Shown here piece by piece: positions 1 to 10,871 of a stretch of DNA of 28,861 nt. A program made the position numbers and the translations under genes. Position 1 is the first letter of the stretch; the number at the start of each line of letters is the position of its first letter. Below the pieces are notes generated by a model. That model searched no databases, was not told where the DNA came from, and worked only from the letters and a program-made list of their open reading frames with translations. Location: contig JACRGO010000010.1 of NCBI GenBank assembly GCA_016212295.1, forward strand, positions 1 through 28,861. Reading direction: 5' to 3'. Source of the stretch: Nitrospinota bacterium (GTDB taxonomy: Bacteria > Nitrospinota > Nitrospinia > JACRGO01).

Positions 1-294
1 ACGGTTTCAATAGTGGCCTTCTGATTTAACTCAATAAAAGCGGTATGGCTGAAATTGCACCGCGCTTGGCTAAAGGCACTGCTGGTAACCGTAAAAAGAA
101 AATCCTTTTTGGTAAAAAATTCATTCAAAACCAATTGCATGGATTTTAAACTCTTTTGCATTATAAGGGTCATGACGATCACAAATGTTAGTTTGCGCTT
201 TCGCGTAAAAGATTTAGTGTTTAATCGATGATTTTCTTTAAACTTGATATCATTAATTAACTCTTTTATTCGCTCAAGGAGTTTTTTGAGCCAT
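1..294 (-). pseudogene. IS4-family transposase, 5' end, frameshifted and cut by window edge
   Basis: Read on the minus strand, the translation carries the N-terminal pattern of IS4-family DDE transposases: a basic FTRKRKLTF segment, then MTLIMQKSLKSMQLVLNEFF, then a segment with SSAFSQAR and HTAFIELNQ. The catalytic domain lies outside the window. The reading frame is open from about 288 down to 1 but has no canonical start upstream of an ATG at 173. An ATG at 294-292 is one base out of frame, and removing one A from the six-A run (T run at 282-287) would give a natural start, MAQKLLERIKELI. I therefore see a +1-type frameshift at a homopolymer: decay, or a sequencing error. The AT-rich stretch 295-388 should contain the element's end, but I could not define its terminal repeat without the other end. 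Confidence 0.72.
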
Positions 295-388
295 TATATC
301 ATCCTTTTTTTACTATAAATTTAATAATTAATGCATAATAGACACATATTACCATATAGTTAATATAAAATCTAGCCCGCCTAACTAA

Positions 389-1417
389 TTGAAAACAAAG
401 GCTTTTTTCCTTAACTTAATGGCAGTGCAGCTAGGCTGCCCGTATCAATGCATCTATTGCGATCAAAAGGCCGCCACCGGAGCCGACCTCTACCAGAAGG
501 AATCCCTTTTCCCGGAGACTGTCCGAAAATGGCTTTCCTATAAAAAGAAAACCCCTCCCCTTTCCCAAATCCAAATCGCCTTTTACGGCGGCAGTTTTAC
601 TTCGCTTTCCCTTGAGGAGCAGTCTAGGCTCCTTGCCCAGGTCCGCCCTTTTCTATTGGATAACACCGCCGGCTCCCTCCGGATTTCCGCAAGGCCCGAT
701 AGCATCAATGAGGAAATTTTAACCTTGCTATGGAATTCCGGGGTGAGGACCGTTGAGCTTGGGGTCCAGTCCCTGGACGGAGATGTCCTCCGCCTTTCCG
801 GTCGCGGATATAAGCCCGAAGCAGTTTATAGTAGCGTGGAGCTGCTCCAGGCAAGGAATTTTAAAATCGGCTTGCAACTCATGCCCGGCCTGCCGGGGGA
901 CACCAGGGAAAAATTCTTTCAAACAGTGGAGGGGACGGTCCGGCTAAGGCCAGGCTTCACGAGAATTTATCCAGCTATAGTCCTCAAGGGGACCCCGTTG
1001 GAAAGGCTTTACCAGAAAGACGATTATTCGCCGCTGACGCTTGAAGAGGCGGTGGATTGGTGCGCGGAGGGAGTTTCGAGGTTCAGGGCGGCCAGTATTG
1101 ACGTCATCCGCCTAGGACTCCAACCCACAGAATCCATCCGGTCCGAGGCAAACGTGGTGGCCGGCCCCTTTCACCCTGCCTTCGGCCAATTGGTGGAATC
1201 CCGCATCGCCCTTGGGAGAATGATTGCCCTTTTCAGCGGATTAAAAATCGAACATGAAATAAGCGCCCAAAAAAATTTCGTCTTTCTTGTCCCTGCCCGC
1301 GAACTATCCAACTACCGTGGCCAGCATAACGGGAATCTTGTCAAATTAAGGGATTATTTTGGAAGGGAATTTGAAATTCTGGCGGACCAAAGCATAACCG
1401 CGCCAGGCATCCTGTAA
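389..1417 (+). CDS. Elp3/COG1243-like radical SAM protein, copy 1 (altered N-terminus)
   Basis: Radical SAM enzyme that would bind a 4Fe-4S cluster through the CxxxCxxC motif at C17, C21 and C24 (GCPYQCIYCDQ). Other family marks are a glycine-rich AFYGGSFTSL segment, the ELGVQSLD strand, MPGLPGDT, and a C-terminal GPFHPAFGQLVESR block. It resembles the short bacterial Elp3-type proteins that lack the acetyltransferase domain; the substrate is unknown to me. It is about 87% identical to the gene at 16396-17493. Homology starts only at the QLGCP residues: the family's first barrel strand (FIIPLFIP in copy 2) is replaced here by FFLNLMAV, just downstream of the IS remnant. The TTG start at 389 has no clear ribosome site; ATG at 419 is an alternative. 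It may be a 5'-damaged paralogue. Confidence 0.8.
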   Translation: MKTKAFFLNLMAVQLGCPYQCIYCDQKAATGADLYQKESLFPETVRKWLSYKKKTPPLSQIQIAFYGGSFTSLSLEEQSRLLAQVRPFLLDNTAGSLRISARPDSINEEILTLLWNSGVRTVELGVQSLDGDVLRLSGRGYKPEAVYSSVELLQARNFKIGLQLMPGLPGDTREKFFQTVEGTVRLRPGFTRIYPAIVLKGTPLERLYQKDDYSPLTLEEAVDWCAEGVSRFRAASIDVIRLGLQPTESIRSEANVVAGPFHPAFGQLVESRIALGRMIALFSGLKIEHEISAQKNFVFLVPARELSNYRGQHNGNLVKLRDYFGREFEILADQSITAPGIL

Positions 1418-1466
1418 ATCCATGTTCAGATATTCTGTTGTGATCCTGCCTGCTGAATTCCACCTC

Positions 1467-2444
1467 TCACGACTTAGCCAGAATCCTCGCGGCCTCCTTG
1501 GCGTGGTAGGTGAGGATCATGTCCGCCCCGGCTCTTTTGATGCTTAAAAGGATCTCCATCACTATCCGCTCCCTGTCCACCCAGTCGTTTCCAGCCGCCG
1601 CTGCCACCATGGAATACTCCCCGCTCACGTTATAGGCCGCCACTGGGACCCCGAATTCGCTCTTTACCCGGTAGATTATATCCAGATAGGAAAGGGCCGG
1701 TTTTACCATAATTATGTCCGCCCCTTCTTCCAGATCCAGCTCCACCTCCCGGAGGGCCTCGTTGCTGTTCGCAGGATCCATTTGGTAGGACTTACGGTCC
1801 CCGAACTTGGGAGAGGAATCCGCGGCCTCTCTGAAAGGACCGTAAAAGGCCGAGGCGTATTTCGCGGAATAGGCCATGATCGGGGTATTGCAGAATCCGA
1901 ATTCGTCCAGTTTTTCCCTAATAGCCCCAACCCGTCCGTCCATCATATCCGAGGGCGCCACCATGTCGGCCCCGGCCTCCGCGTGGGTCAGGGCCATTTT
2001 AGCCAGCAATTCCAGGGTTTCATCGTTCAGAATCTCCCCTTCCCTAACTAGCCCGCAGTGTCCGTGGTCCGTGTATTCATCTATACAAACATCCGTGATA
2101 ACAATGACTTCCGGTGCCTCTTCCTTTATTTTTCTTACCGCCTCCTGGACGATCCCTTTAGGGTTATACGCCTCGGAACCCACTGCGTCCTTTGCATGGG
2201 GTATGCCGAAGAGGATCACGGAATTGATCCCCAAATCCGAGGCTTCCTTTACCTCATCCACCAGCAGGTCGATGGAAAAGCGGTAATTCCCCGGCATGGA
2301 GGAAATTTCACTTTTTATTCCTTTGCCATGGGCCACGAACAAGGGGTATATGAGCTGCTCGGCGGAGAGGCGGTTTTCCCTTACCATCGCCCTCAGTTTT
2401 TCATTGTTTCGCAGCCTTCTCATCCTGTTTACGGGAAATGCCAT
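1467..2444 (-). CDS. hemB: Delta-aminolevulinic acid dehydratase (porphobilinogen synthase)
   Basis: Condenses two 5-aminolevulinate molecules to porphobilinogen in cytoplasmic tetrapyrrole synthesis. Full length at 325 residues, with an ATG start preceded by a good Shine-Dalgarno site (AAGGAGG, about 8 nt upstream). The two active-site lysines are K195 (in [16 protein letters not shown]) and K248 (in [13 protein letters not shown]). The metal-site segment at about 118-131 reads [14 protein letters not shown]. Compared with the three-cysteine zinc site (C120, C122, C130 in the E. coli enzyme), the middle position is Asp122 while C120 and C130 remain. It is convergent with the radical SAM gene, with 49 bp between stops, and divergent from dnaA across the repeat-rich intergenic region. 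No other haem gene is nearby. Confidence 0.97.
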   Translation of the reverse strand: MAFPVNRMRRLRNNEKLRAMVRENRLSAEQLIYPLFVAHGKGIKSEISSMPGNYRFSIDLLVDEVKEASDLGINSVILFGIPHAKDAVGSEAYNPKGIVQEAVRKIKEEAPEVIVITDVCIDEYTDHGHCGLVREGEILNDETLELLAKMALTHAEAGADMVAPSDMMDGRVGAIREKLDEFGFCNTPIMAYSAKYASAFYGPFREAADSSPKFGDRKSYQMDPANSNEALREVELDLEEGADIIMVKPALSYLDIIYRVKSEFGVPVAAYNVSGEYSMVAAAAGNDWVDRERIVMEILLSIKRAGADMILTYHAKEAARILAKS

Positions 2445-2459
2445 TTTTCTTCCTCCTTA

Positions 2460-2612
2460 ATATTATTACGTTCAGAAATTTGCGTTGTCCGCGCAACTTT
2501 TTCAACCGCTTATTGGAGCGCACCTGTCCGCAGCCAAAATAAATTTTTCTTGAAACATTCAACACTGATTTAATTTTAAGCGGAAAACGTAACTTTCTGA
2601 GCGTAATAATAT
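2460..2612. repeat. Imperfect 33-bp inverted repeat (pair 1) upstream of dnaA
   Basis: Arm 2460-2492 matches the reverse complement of 2580-2612 at 29 of 33 positions; the outer 11 bases (ATATTATTACG) are perfect. Spacer is 87 bp. It lies in the 373-bp hemB-dnaA intergenic region, which holds no gene I can support. The left arm starts only about 16 bp from the hemB start codon, so it overlaps the hemB leader. Confidence 0.8.
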
Positions 2613-2656
2613 CATCGAACGGTTGAATAGATCGAAATTTAATTTGGTTGCGGACA
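2525..2656. repeat. 22-bp inverted repeat (pair 2), interleaved with pair 1
   Basis: Arm 2525-2546 (begins TGTCCGCAGCC) matches the reverse complement of 2635-2656 at 20 of 22 positions. Its left arm lies inside the loop of pair 1 and its right arm outside it, so the two stems are interleaved. An 8-bp pair, TTCAACCG at 2501-2508 and CGGTTGAA at 2620-2627, fits the same interleaved order. Confidence 0.75.
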
Positions 2657-2689
2657 TGCCTCGCTATACTTTTTAATAACCGGAACAGC

Positions 2690-2719
2690 TTGTATTCAAA
2701 GGCCAGAATATAATATAAT
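2690..2719 (+). promoter_or_regulatory. Possible dnaA promoter
   Basis: TTGTAT (2690-2695), an 18-bp spacer, then TATAAT (2714-2719); an overlapping TATAAT also starts at 2709. This would place the dnaA start codon about 90 nt downstream of the transcript start. The surrounding region is AT-rich, so a chance match is quite possible. Confidence 0.3.
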
Positions 2720-2817
2720 TTCTAACTAAATAACAACTACTTTGCGCTTCTTTCTTCCAGCCATATTCCCAAAATCATTTATACCATTTCCTTTAACCTA
2801 TATCCACTAGCTTATCC

Positions 2818-4149
2818 ATGGTCCAATTCTGGCATTCCTGCCTTGAGGAAATAAAAAAAGAGATCCCGGCCCAGATTTTCCAAACCTGGTTCCAGTCCAT
2901 AAAATTTTTTTCCCTCAAGAAAGACGTGCTCACCCTGGCGGTCCCGAATAAATTCTTCCAGGAGATGCTTTTTAATAATTATATTGACGTCATTGAGGGC
3001 TGTTCGGAAAAAATCTTTGAAAAACCGCTTAAAATCCATTTCTGCATTCCAAACAGCATGGAGGAAGTTTCCGAGGCGGAAAATGTCTCCCAGCAAAAAC
3101 CAATTAATGTTCAAAAAACTGAAAAGATAGTCGATTCCGTTACCGGGTTGAATCCAAGATACCGGTTCGATAATTTCGTTGCCGGCAGGTCCAATGAATT
3201 CGCCTTTGCCGCCGCCAAGTCCGTGGCGGATAAACCCGCGAAGTCTTATAATCCCCTATTCATGTACGCCGGCGTCGGCCTTGGAAAAACCCATCTAATG
3301 CATTCCATAGGAAACTATCTGCACCACAAGGACCCGGACCTTAAAATCTGTTATCTTCCATCCAATGTCTTCCTGGTGGATATGATAAATTCCCTTCAAC
3401 ACCAAAAAATGGCCTCCTTCAGGAAAAAATACCGTAATCTGGATATCTTGCTCATTGATGATATTCAGTTTATCGCGGGCAAGGAAAGAACCGAGGAGGA
3501 ATTTTTTCATACTTTTAATACGCTGTATGAAGCCCGCAAACAAATAATAATATCCTCTGACACCTTCCCTAAAAAAATTCCAAACCTTGAGGAGAGGTTA
3601 AGGTCAAGATTCGAATGCGGCCTCATAGCCGATATACAACCCCCGGAATTTGAAACCAAGATGGCAATTTTGAAAAAAAAGGCCGAGGAGTTCGGGGTGT
3701 CCATATCTGATAAGGTCTGCGAGCTTATGGCTTTAAATATTAACTCTAATATAAGGGAACTTGAAGGCGCCCTGCTGCGCCTTGGGGCCTTTTCCTCTCT
3801 TACCGGGCTTCCCATAGACGAACAAATGGCGGAGCAGACCCTGAAAGACCTCTATTATTCTAAAACCGTCACCATCCTGGATATTCAAAAATCCGTTTGC
3901 GAGCATTTTAATGTTTCCCCTTCGGACCTTAAATCAAAAAGCCGCCACAAGAACATAACTTTTCCAAGGCAAGTATTCACTTATCTTGCCAGACAACATA
4001 CTAATACTTCCTTGCCAGAAATAGGCAAATTTCTTGGTGGAAGGGACCATTCCAGCATTATATACTCATGCAAAAAAATAGAAGAGGAATTAAAAGAAAA
4101 TAACGAAATATCCATGACTCTTAAACAAATAAAATCAAAGTTTCTTTAA
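2818..4149 (+). CDS. dnaA: Chromosomal replication initiator protein DnaA
   Basis: AAA+ initiator that binds DnaA boxes and melts the origin. At 443 residues it has normal length. Domain I spans about residues 1-75. A short linker follows, and the AAA+ core starts near residue 105 (LNPRYRFDNFV). Walker A is GVGLGKTH at 152-159 and Walker B is LLIDDIQF, with the acidic pair D214 and D215. Sensor and arginine-finger segments include RLRSRFECGL. Domain IV carries the box-binding signature GGRDHSSIIYSCKKI from residue 407. The ATG at 2818 starts the conserved domain I; no strong ribosome site precedes it. A DnaA-box cluster follows the stop immediately, then gyrB; dnaN and recF are absent from the usual position. 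Confidence 0.98.
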   Translation: MVQFWHSCLEEIKKEIPAQIFQTWFQSIKFFSLKKDVLTLAVPNKFFQEMLFNNYIDVIEGCSEKIFEKPLKIHFCIPNSMEEVSEAENVSQQKPINVQKTEKIVDSVTGLNPRYRFDNFVAGRSNEFAFAAAKSVADKPAKSYNPLFMYAGVGLGKTHLMHSIGNYLHHKDPDLKICYLPSNVFLVDMINSLQHQKMASFRKKYRNLDILLIDDIQFIAGKERTEEEFFHTFNTLYEARKQIIISSDTFPKKIPNLEERLRSRFECGLIADIQPPEFETKMAILKKKAEEFGVSISDKVCELMALNINSNIRELEGALLRLGAFSSLTGLPIDEQMAEQTLKDLYYSKTVTILDIQKSVCEHFNVSPSDLKSKSRHKNITFPRQVFTYLARQHTNTSLPEIGKFLGGRDHSSIIYSCKKIEEELKENNEISMTLKQIKSKFL

Positions 4150-6978
<2,829 letters not shown>

Positions 6979-6996
6979 GCCCCATTTGGAGAATCC

Positions 6997-9462
6997 ATGC
7001 AGGAACCAGCCAAAGAGCAAGTTAAAAAAATAGACATAGAAGACGAGATGAAGTGCTCCTATCTCGATTACGCCATGTCGGTTATCATCGGCAGGGCGTT
7101 GCCGGACGCGCGTGACGGTTTGAAACCGGTCCACCGGCGCATTCTCCATGCGATGAATGAATTGGGGAATGTTTACAACAAGCCTTATAAAAAATCGGCC
7201 AGGATCGTCGGTGACGTCATAGGTAAGTATCATCCGCATGGGGACACGGCCGTGTACGACACCATAGTGCGGATGGCCCAGGAATTTTCCATGAGATATC
7301 CGTTGGTGGACGGACAGGGAAACTTCGGCTCCATTGACGGCGACAATCCCGCGGCCATGAGGTACACAGAGATCAGAATGGCCGAGATCACCCAGGAAAT
7401 TCTGGCGGACATCGAAAAGGGGACGGTTGAATTCGTGGCGAACTACGACGGGTCCCTGGAAGAACCAGTGGTGCTCCCATCCAAGATACCTTTTCTTCTG
7501 GTCAACGGCAGCTCGGGAATCGCGGTAGGCATGGCCACCAATATTCCGCCGCACAACCTGGGGGAAATCCTTGACGGATTAATCGCCATGATAGAAAATC
7601 CGAACATAGGCGTTGATAAGCTTATGGAATATGTTAAGGGCCCGGATTTCCCCACGGCAGGCTTCATCCACGGCTTGCAAGGTATAAAGTCCGCTTACGA
7701 GACAGGAAGAGGACTCGTTCAGATGCGGGCCAGGATAAACGTAGAGACCCACGAAAAAACCGAACGCGAGAGCATAATAATTACAGAGATCCCATACCAG
7801 GTGAACAAGGCCAAGCTGGTGGAAAAGATAGCGCTCCTGGTTAAGGAGAAGAAGCTGGAGGGAATTTCAGACCTCCGCGACGAGTCCGACAGGGAAGGCA
7901 TAAGGGTGGTTATAGACCTTAAGAGGGGCGAGAACGCGCAGGTCATCATCAACCAGCTTTATAAGCACACGCAACTACAGGAAACCTTTGGCATCCTCAT
8001 GCTCGCCCTGGTGAACAACCAGCCCCAAATCCTGAATTTGCAGCAGTACCTTCAGGTTTTTCTGGACTACAGGAGGGAGATAGTAACCCGGAGGACCGAA
8101 TTTGAATTGCAGCAGGCCAAGAACAGGGCCCATATCCTGAACGGCCTCAAGGTGGCCCTGGAAAATATCGACGAGATGATAAGCCTTATTAAATCCTCCA
8201 AGACCACCCAGGACGCGCAACGGGAGATAACCAACCGCTTCGGCCTGGACGACATCCAGGCAAAGGCTATTCTGGAGATGAGGCTGCAGAGGCTGACGGG
8301 CCTTGAGAAGCAGAAAATCTTTGACGAATTAAAGGAGCTGGAGAAAAAGATCGAATATTTTAATTTCGTCCTGGAGAACGAAACAGAGAAGTATAGAATC
8401 ATCAAGGAAGAACTGACGGAGATCAAAAAGAAGTATAACGACGAAAGACGGACCGAGATCATTCCCCTCTCCCAGGATTTTGATATTGAGGACCTCATCA
8501 TGCAGGAAGACATGGTGGTCACCATTTCCCACTCCGGATACATCAAGAGAAATCCCATCAGTCTGTACAGGGCGCAAAGGAGAGGCGGCAAGGGGGTCAA
8601 GGGGATGGAGGTCAAGGAAGACGATTTTGTCGTGGAGCTCTTCATCGCCAATACCCACGACTATCTCCTGTTTTTCACGAACACCGGACAGCTCCACTGG
8701 CTCAAGGTATACGAGGTCCCGGAGGCGGGCAGGACCTCCAAGGGCCGCGCCATCGTGAACATCCTGCAATTGCAAAAGGACGAGAAGGTGGAGGTCGTGG
8801 TGCCGGTGAAGGACTTCGAGGGCGAGAAATACCTGGTCATGATCACCAGGAAAGGGGTCGTTAAAAAAACGGAACTCAAGGCATTCAGCAATCCAAGGGC
8901 CGGCGGAATAAAGGCTTTGACCATGAATGAAGGGGACTCCCTCATAGACGTCAAGGAGACCGATGGGCAAAAGGACATTCTTCTGAGCACCAAGCGCGGA
9001 TTAAGCATCCGGTTCAAGGAGACGCAGGTCCGGGCCATGGGGAGGCAAGCGTCCGGGGTGAAGGGAATAACCCTTGGCGAAAACGACGAGGTGGTGAGCG
9101 CGGAGGTGGTCACCAAGGAGTCCATTCTCCTTTGTGTGACGGAAAACGGCTATGGAAAGAGGACGCCCATCGACCAATACCGCTTGCAGGCCAGGGGCGG
9201 AAAGGGGCTGATAAATATTAAAATCTCGGAGCGCAACGGCTACGTGGTCGGCGTGAAGCAAGTGGAAGAGGCCGATAACCTGATGCTGATAACCGGCGAC
9301 GGGACCATCATCAGGACCAGGGTGAGCGAGATCCGGCAGACAGGCAGGAACACGCAAGGGGTGCGGGTCATCGATCCCGGAGATTCCAAGGTCGTGGGAC
9401 TGGCCAAGCTGGTGGAAGGGGAGCCGGAGCCGGAGACTGAGGAAGGGGACCAGACAGCCTAG
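6997..9462 (+). CDS. gyrA: DNA gyrase subunit A
   Basis: DNA cleavage and rejoining subunit of gyrase. Catalytic tyrosine Y123 lies in [10 protein letters not shown]. The quinolone-resistance-determining segment is [10 protein letters not shown] at 81-88, with Thr84 at the position of E. coli Ser83; Thr is a natural residue there in many species, so resistance cannot be concluded. The C-terminal beta-pinwheel begins with the GyrA box QRRGGKG at 527-533, which separates gyrase from topoisomerase IV, and further degenerate blade repeats follow. Length 821 residues is normal. Start ATG is preceded by TGGAG. It is the second gene of gyrBA and is followed by a hairpin terminator. Confidence 0.98.
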   Translation: MQEPAKEQVKKIDIEDEMKCSYLDYAMSVIIGRALPDARDGLKPVHRRILHAMNELGNVYNKPYKKSARIVGDVIGKYHPHGDTAVYDTIVRMAQEFSMRYPLVDGQGNFGSIDGDNPAAMRYTEIRMAEITQEILADIEKGTVEFVANYDGSLEEPVVLPSKIPFLLVNGSSGIAVGMATNIPPHNLGEILDGLIAMIENPNIGVDKLMEYVKGPDFPTAGFIHGLQGIKSAYETGRGLVQMRARINVETHEKTERESIIITEIPYQVNKAKLVEKIALLVKEKKLEGISDLRDESDREGIRVVIDLKRGENAQVIINQLYKHTQLQETFGILMLALVNNQPQILNLQQYLQVFLDYRREIVTRRTEFELQQAKNRAHILNGLKVALENIDEMISLIKSSKTTQDAQREITNRFGLDDIQAKAILEMRLQRLTGLEKQKIFDELKELEKKIEYFNFVLENETEKYRIIKEELTEIKKKYNDERRTEIIPLSQDFDIEDLIMQEDMVVTISHSGYIKRNPISLYRAQRRGGKGVKGMEVKEDDFVVELFIANTHDYLLFFTNTGQLHWLKVYEVPEAGRTSKGRAIVNILQLQKDEKVEVVVPVKDFEGEKYLVMITRKGVVKKTELKAFSNPRAGGIKALTMNEGDSLIDVKETDGQKDILLSTKRGLSIRFKETQVRAMGRQASGVKGITLGENDEVVSAEVVTKESILLCVTENGYGKRTPIDQYRLQARGGKGLINIKISERNGYVVGVKQVEEADNLMLITGDGTIIRTRVSEIRQTGRNTQGVRVIDPGDSKVVGLAKLVEGEPEPETEEGDQTA

Positions 9463-9548
9463 GAGTTCACCTGAAGTGATAGTGCGGATAGTAGAGGATG
9501 TGAAATAAATATACAAACGATGCTGTGCTGATTGGCTTGCCAAGTACC

Positions 9549-9572
9549 GCAGGCGTCCCGCCTGCATTTTTT
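9549..9572 (+). terminator. Rho-independent terminator after gyrA
   Basis: Stem GCAGGCG (9549-9555), loop TCC, stem CGCCTGC (9559-9565), then ATTTTTT. It ends the gyrBA unit and marks the left boundary of the accessory islet. The rest of the gap (9463-9548 and 9573-9644) holds nothing I recognise. Confidence 0.75.
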
Positions 9573-9656
9573 AATGTACAGGAAATTATAAAAATTGTTC
9601 TTTGAGTTGATGTTTTAGTATTTTCTAAATTTAATTAAAACGTAATTTGCATAACG

Positions 9657-9929
9657 ATGGAATTCGAGTGGGATCCTGAAAAAGCAAGCTCAAATTTACG
9701 AAAACATAAGGTTTCATTTGAAGAGGCGTCAACTGCGCTGAGTGACCCTATGGCTGCAACAGGCGCTGATCCAGATCATTCAATCGGTGAGTTTAGATAC
9801 GTTACCTTTGGCATTTCAGAGCGTGGCAGGCTACTAGTGGTTGCTCACACTGAGCAAAGTGATACTATCAGGATTATAAGCGCTCGCCTCGCTAACAAAA
9901 GGGAGAAAAAGATATATGAAGAAGGGTAA
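9657..9929 (+). CDS. brnT: BrnT-family toxin (RelE-like fold ribonuclease)
   Basis: Recognised as BrnT-type from the opening FEWDPEKASSNLRKHKVSFEEA, the central HSIGEFRYVTFGIS, and the closing RLLVVAHTEQSDTIRIISARLANKREKKIYEEG. These proteins are small ribonucleases that cleave RNA in a type II toxin-antitoxin pair. Length 90 residues is typical. The antitoxin frame starts 14 bp before the toxin stop, so translation is probably coupled, with the toxin-first order usual for brnTA. No clear ribosome site lies ahead of the ATG. The gene sits between gyrA and a lipoprotein gene in DNA that is lower in G+C than its neighbours, which fits horizontal acquisition. Confidence 0.85.
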   Translation: MEFEWDPEKASSNLRKHKVSFEEASTALSDPMAATGADPDHSIGEFRYVTFGISERGRLLVVAHTEQSDTIRIISARLANKREKKIYEEG

Positions 9930-10182
9930 ACAAACAGAAAACGACGAATTGCGTGCCGAGTACAAACGCTCAGATTTCACAGGGCCTTTGGTGCGCGGGA
10001 AGTATGCGAAACGAATGAGCGAGTCATCAAACGTCATTGTTCTAAAACCTGAAGTATCCGAGGTTTTTCCAAATGGAGAAGCTGTCAATAATGCCCTCCT
10101 GTCACTAATTAAACTTGCACAGAAAACCGTACGCCTGACAAGACGCTCAACCGGACGTGCGAAAAAATCGCACGCCGGTTAG
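9916..10182 (+). CDS. Antitoxin partner of the BrnT toxin
   Basis: An 88-residue basic protein overlapping the toxin gene by 14 bp. The middle shows the pattern of BrnT-associated antitoxins: EYKRSDFTGPLVRGKYAKRM, SSNVIVLKPEVSEVFPNGEAVNNALLSLIKLA. The last part resembles a ribbon-helix-helix DNA-binding unit, which would let the protein repress its own operon while neutralising the toxin. It is not the classical BrnA sequence. The last 15 or so residues (TVRLTRRSTGRAKKSHAG) are encoded by the strong hairpin described separately. They look like a low-information tail produced by reading into that element, not like part of the fold. Confidence 0.75.
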   Translation: MKKGKQTENDELRAEYKRSDFTGPLVRGKYAKRMSESSNVIVLKPEVSEVFPNGEAVNNALLSLIKLAQKTVRLTRRSTGRAKKSHAG

Positions 10183-10197
10183 CCTGTCATTATGCAA
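10133..10197. other. attC-like imperfect hairpin at the end of the toxin-antitoxin module
   Basis: Inner stem AACCGG (10149-10154) pairs with CCGGTT (10175-10180), and CGTGCGA (10156-10162) pairs with TCGCACG (10168-10174), leaving A10155 unpaired and a five-A loop. An outer TGACA (10136-10140) faces TGTCA (10185-10189) across an unpaired spacer. A long imperfect hairpin with an extrahelical base, a central spacer and outer arms is the layout of integron attC recombination sites. The end boxes are degenerate: GCCTGAC instead of RYYYAAC, and ATTATGC instead of GTTRRRY. No integrase or second attC is visible. The hairpin may instead only terminate transcription. Confidence 0.4.
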
Positions 10198-10248
10198 ATA
10201 AAAACCGCTCCTATCCATTGTTCTCAACTCAAATCATGTGAGGGAAAT

Positions 10249-10821
10249 ATGAAAAGCAAAGATGAATCTCAGGTCTACCAAATTAAAATTACCTTATCAG
10301 GCTCAGAGCCCTCAATTTGGCGAAGATTTTTAATTGAACCCAATGAAAATCTTTACAAACTGCACCAATTCATTCAAGTTATTATGGGTTGGACAAATTC
10401 ACACATGCATCAATACCGGCAAAATAAAAATTATTATGGTAAGCCAGATAAAGAATCCGAAGCTGATTTTGGCTTCAAGACATTAGATGAAAGGAAATTT
10501 AAAATCTTTCAAGTTCTTGATAAACCCAAAGCCAAAATTATTTACGAATATGACATGGGGGATAGTTGGGACCATATTGTAGTTGTAGAAAAAATTTTAC
10601 CGAAAGAGGAAAACAAAGATTATCCAATATGTTTAGATGGGGCATTGTCATGTCCCCCTGAAGATTGTGGTGGGATTCCAGGATATTATGACCTTTTGGA
10701 GATCATTAAAAATCCGGACCATGAAGAATATGAAGATATGATGGAATGGCTTGGTGATAAATTTAATCCAGAAGAATTTAGTTTAGAAAAAATTAACAAA
10801 AATTTAAAAAAGCTGAGGTAA
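10249..10821 (+). CDS. Plasmid pRiA4b ORF-3 family protein
   Basis: Protein of 190 residues with the family's characteristic pattern: YQIKITLSGSEPSIWRRFLI near the N-terminus, LHQFIQVIMGWTNSHMHQY, YDMGDSWDHIVVVEKI, then CLDGALSCPPEDCGGIPGYYDLLE and EYEDMMEWLGDKFNPEEFSLEKIN. The family is widespread on plasmids, in integron cassettes and near transposons; its biochemical function is not established. The frame is open from 10192, but I place the start at ATG 10249 because AGGGA precedes it and conserved sequence begins soon after. The gene is clearly AT-richer than the core genes and lies just downstream of the attC-like hairpin, consistent with a mobile cassette. Confidence 0.8.
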   Translation: MKSKDESQVYQIKITLSGSEPSIWRRFLIEPNENLYKLHQFIQVIMGWTNSHMHQYRQNKNYYGKPDKESEADFGFKTLDERKFKIFQVLDKPKAKIIYEYDMGDSWDHIVVVEKILPKEENKDYPICLDGALSCPPEDCGGIPGYYDLLEIIKNPDHEEYEDMMEWLGDKFNPEEFSLEKINKNLKKLR

Positions 10822-10871
10822 ATTAATCGTTGTGTGGGAAAAGAACATAGCCTCGCAAATTGATAATAGAT

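Larger units (their letters stand above)
9645..10199. repeat. Perfect 10-bp inverted repeat bracketing the toxin-antitoxin pair
   Basis: ATTTGCATAA at 9645-9654 is the exact reverse complement of TTATGCAAAT at 10190-10199. The left copy ends 2 bp before the toxin start codon and the right copy begins 7 bp after the antitoxin stop. The pair closely frames the module, but a 10-bp match in 555 bp of fairly AT-rich DNA can also arise by chance. Confidence 0.4.

Noticed and set aside
282-288. Programmed -1 frameshift at AAAAAAC in the transposase
   Set aside because: The heptamer resembles a slippery site, but the frames need a +1 shift and the site is only four codons into the gene.
7234-7262. 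Fluoroquinolone resistance from Thr84 in GyrA
   Set aside because: Threonine at this position is natural in many bacteria; no resistant change can be inferred without the species' wild type.
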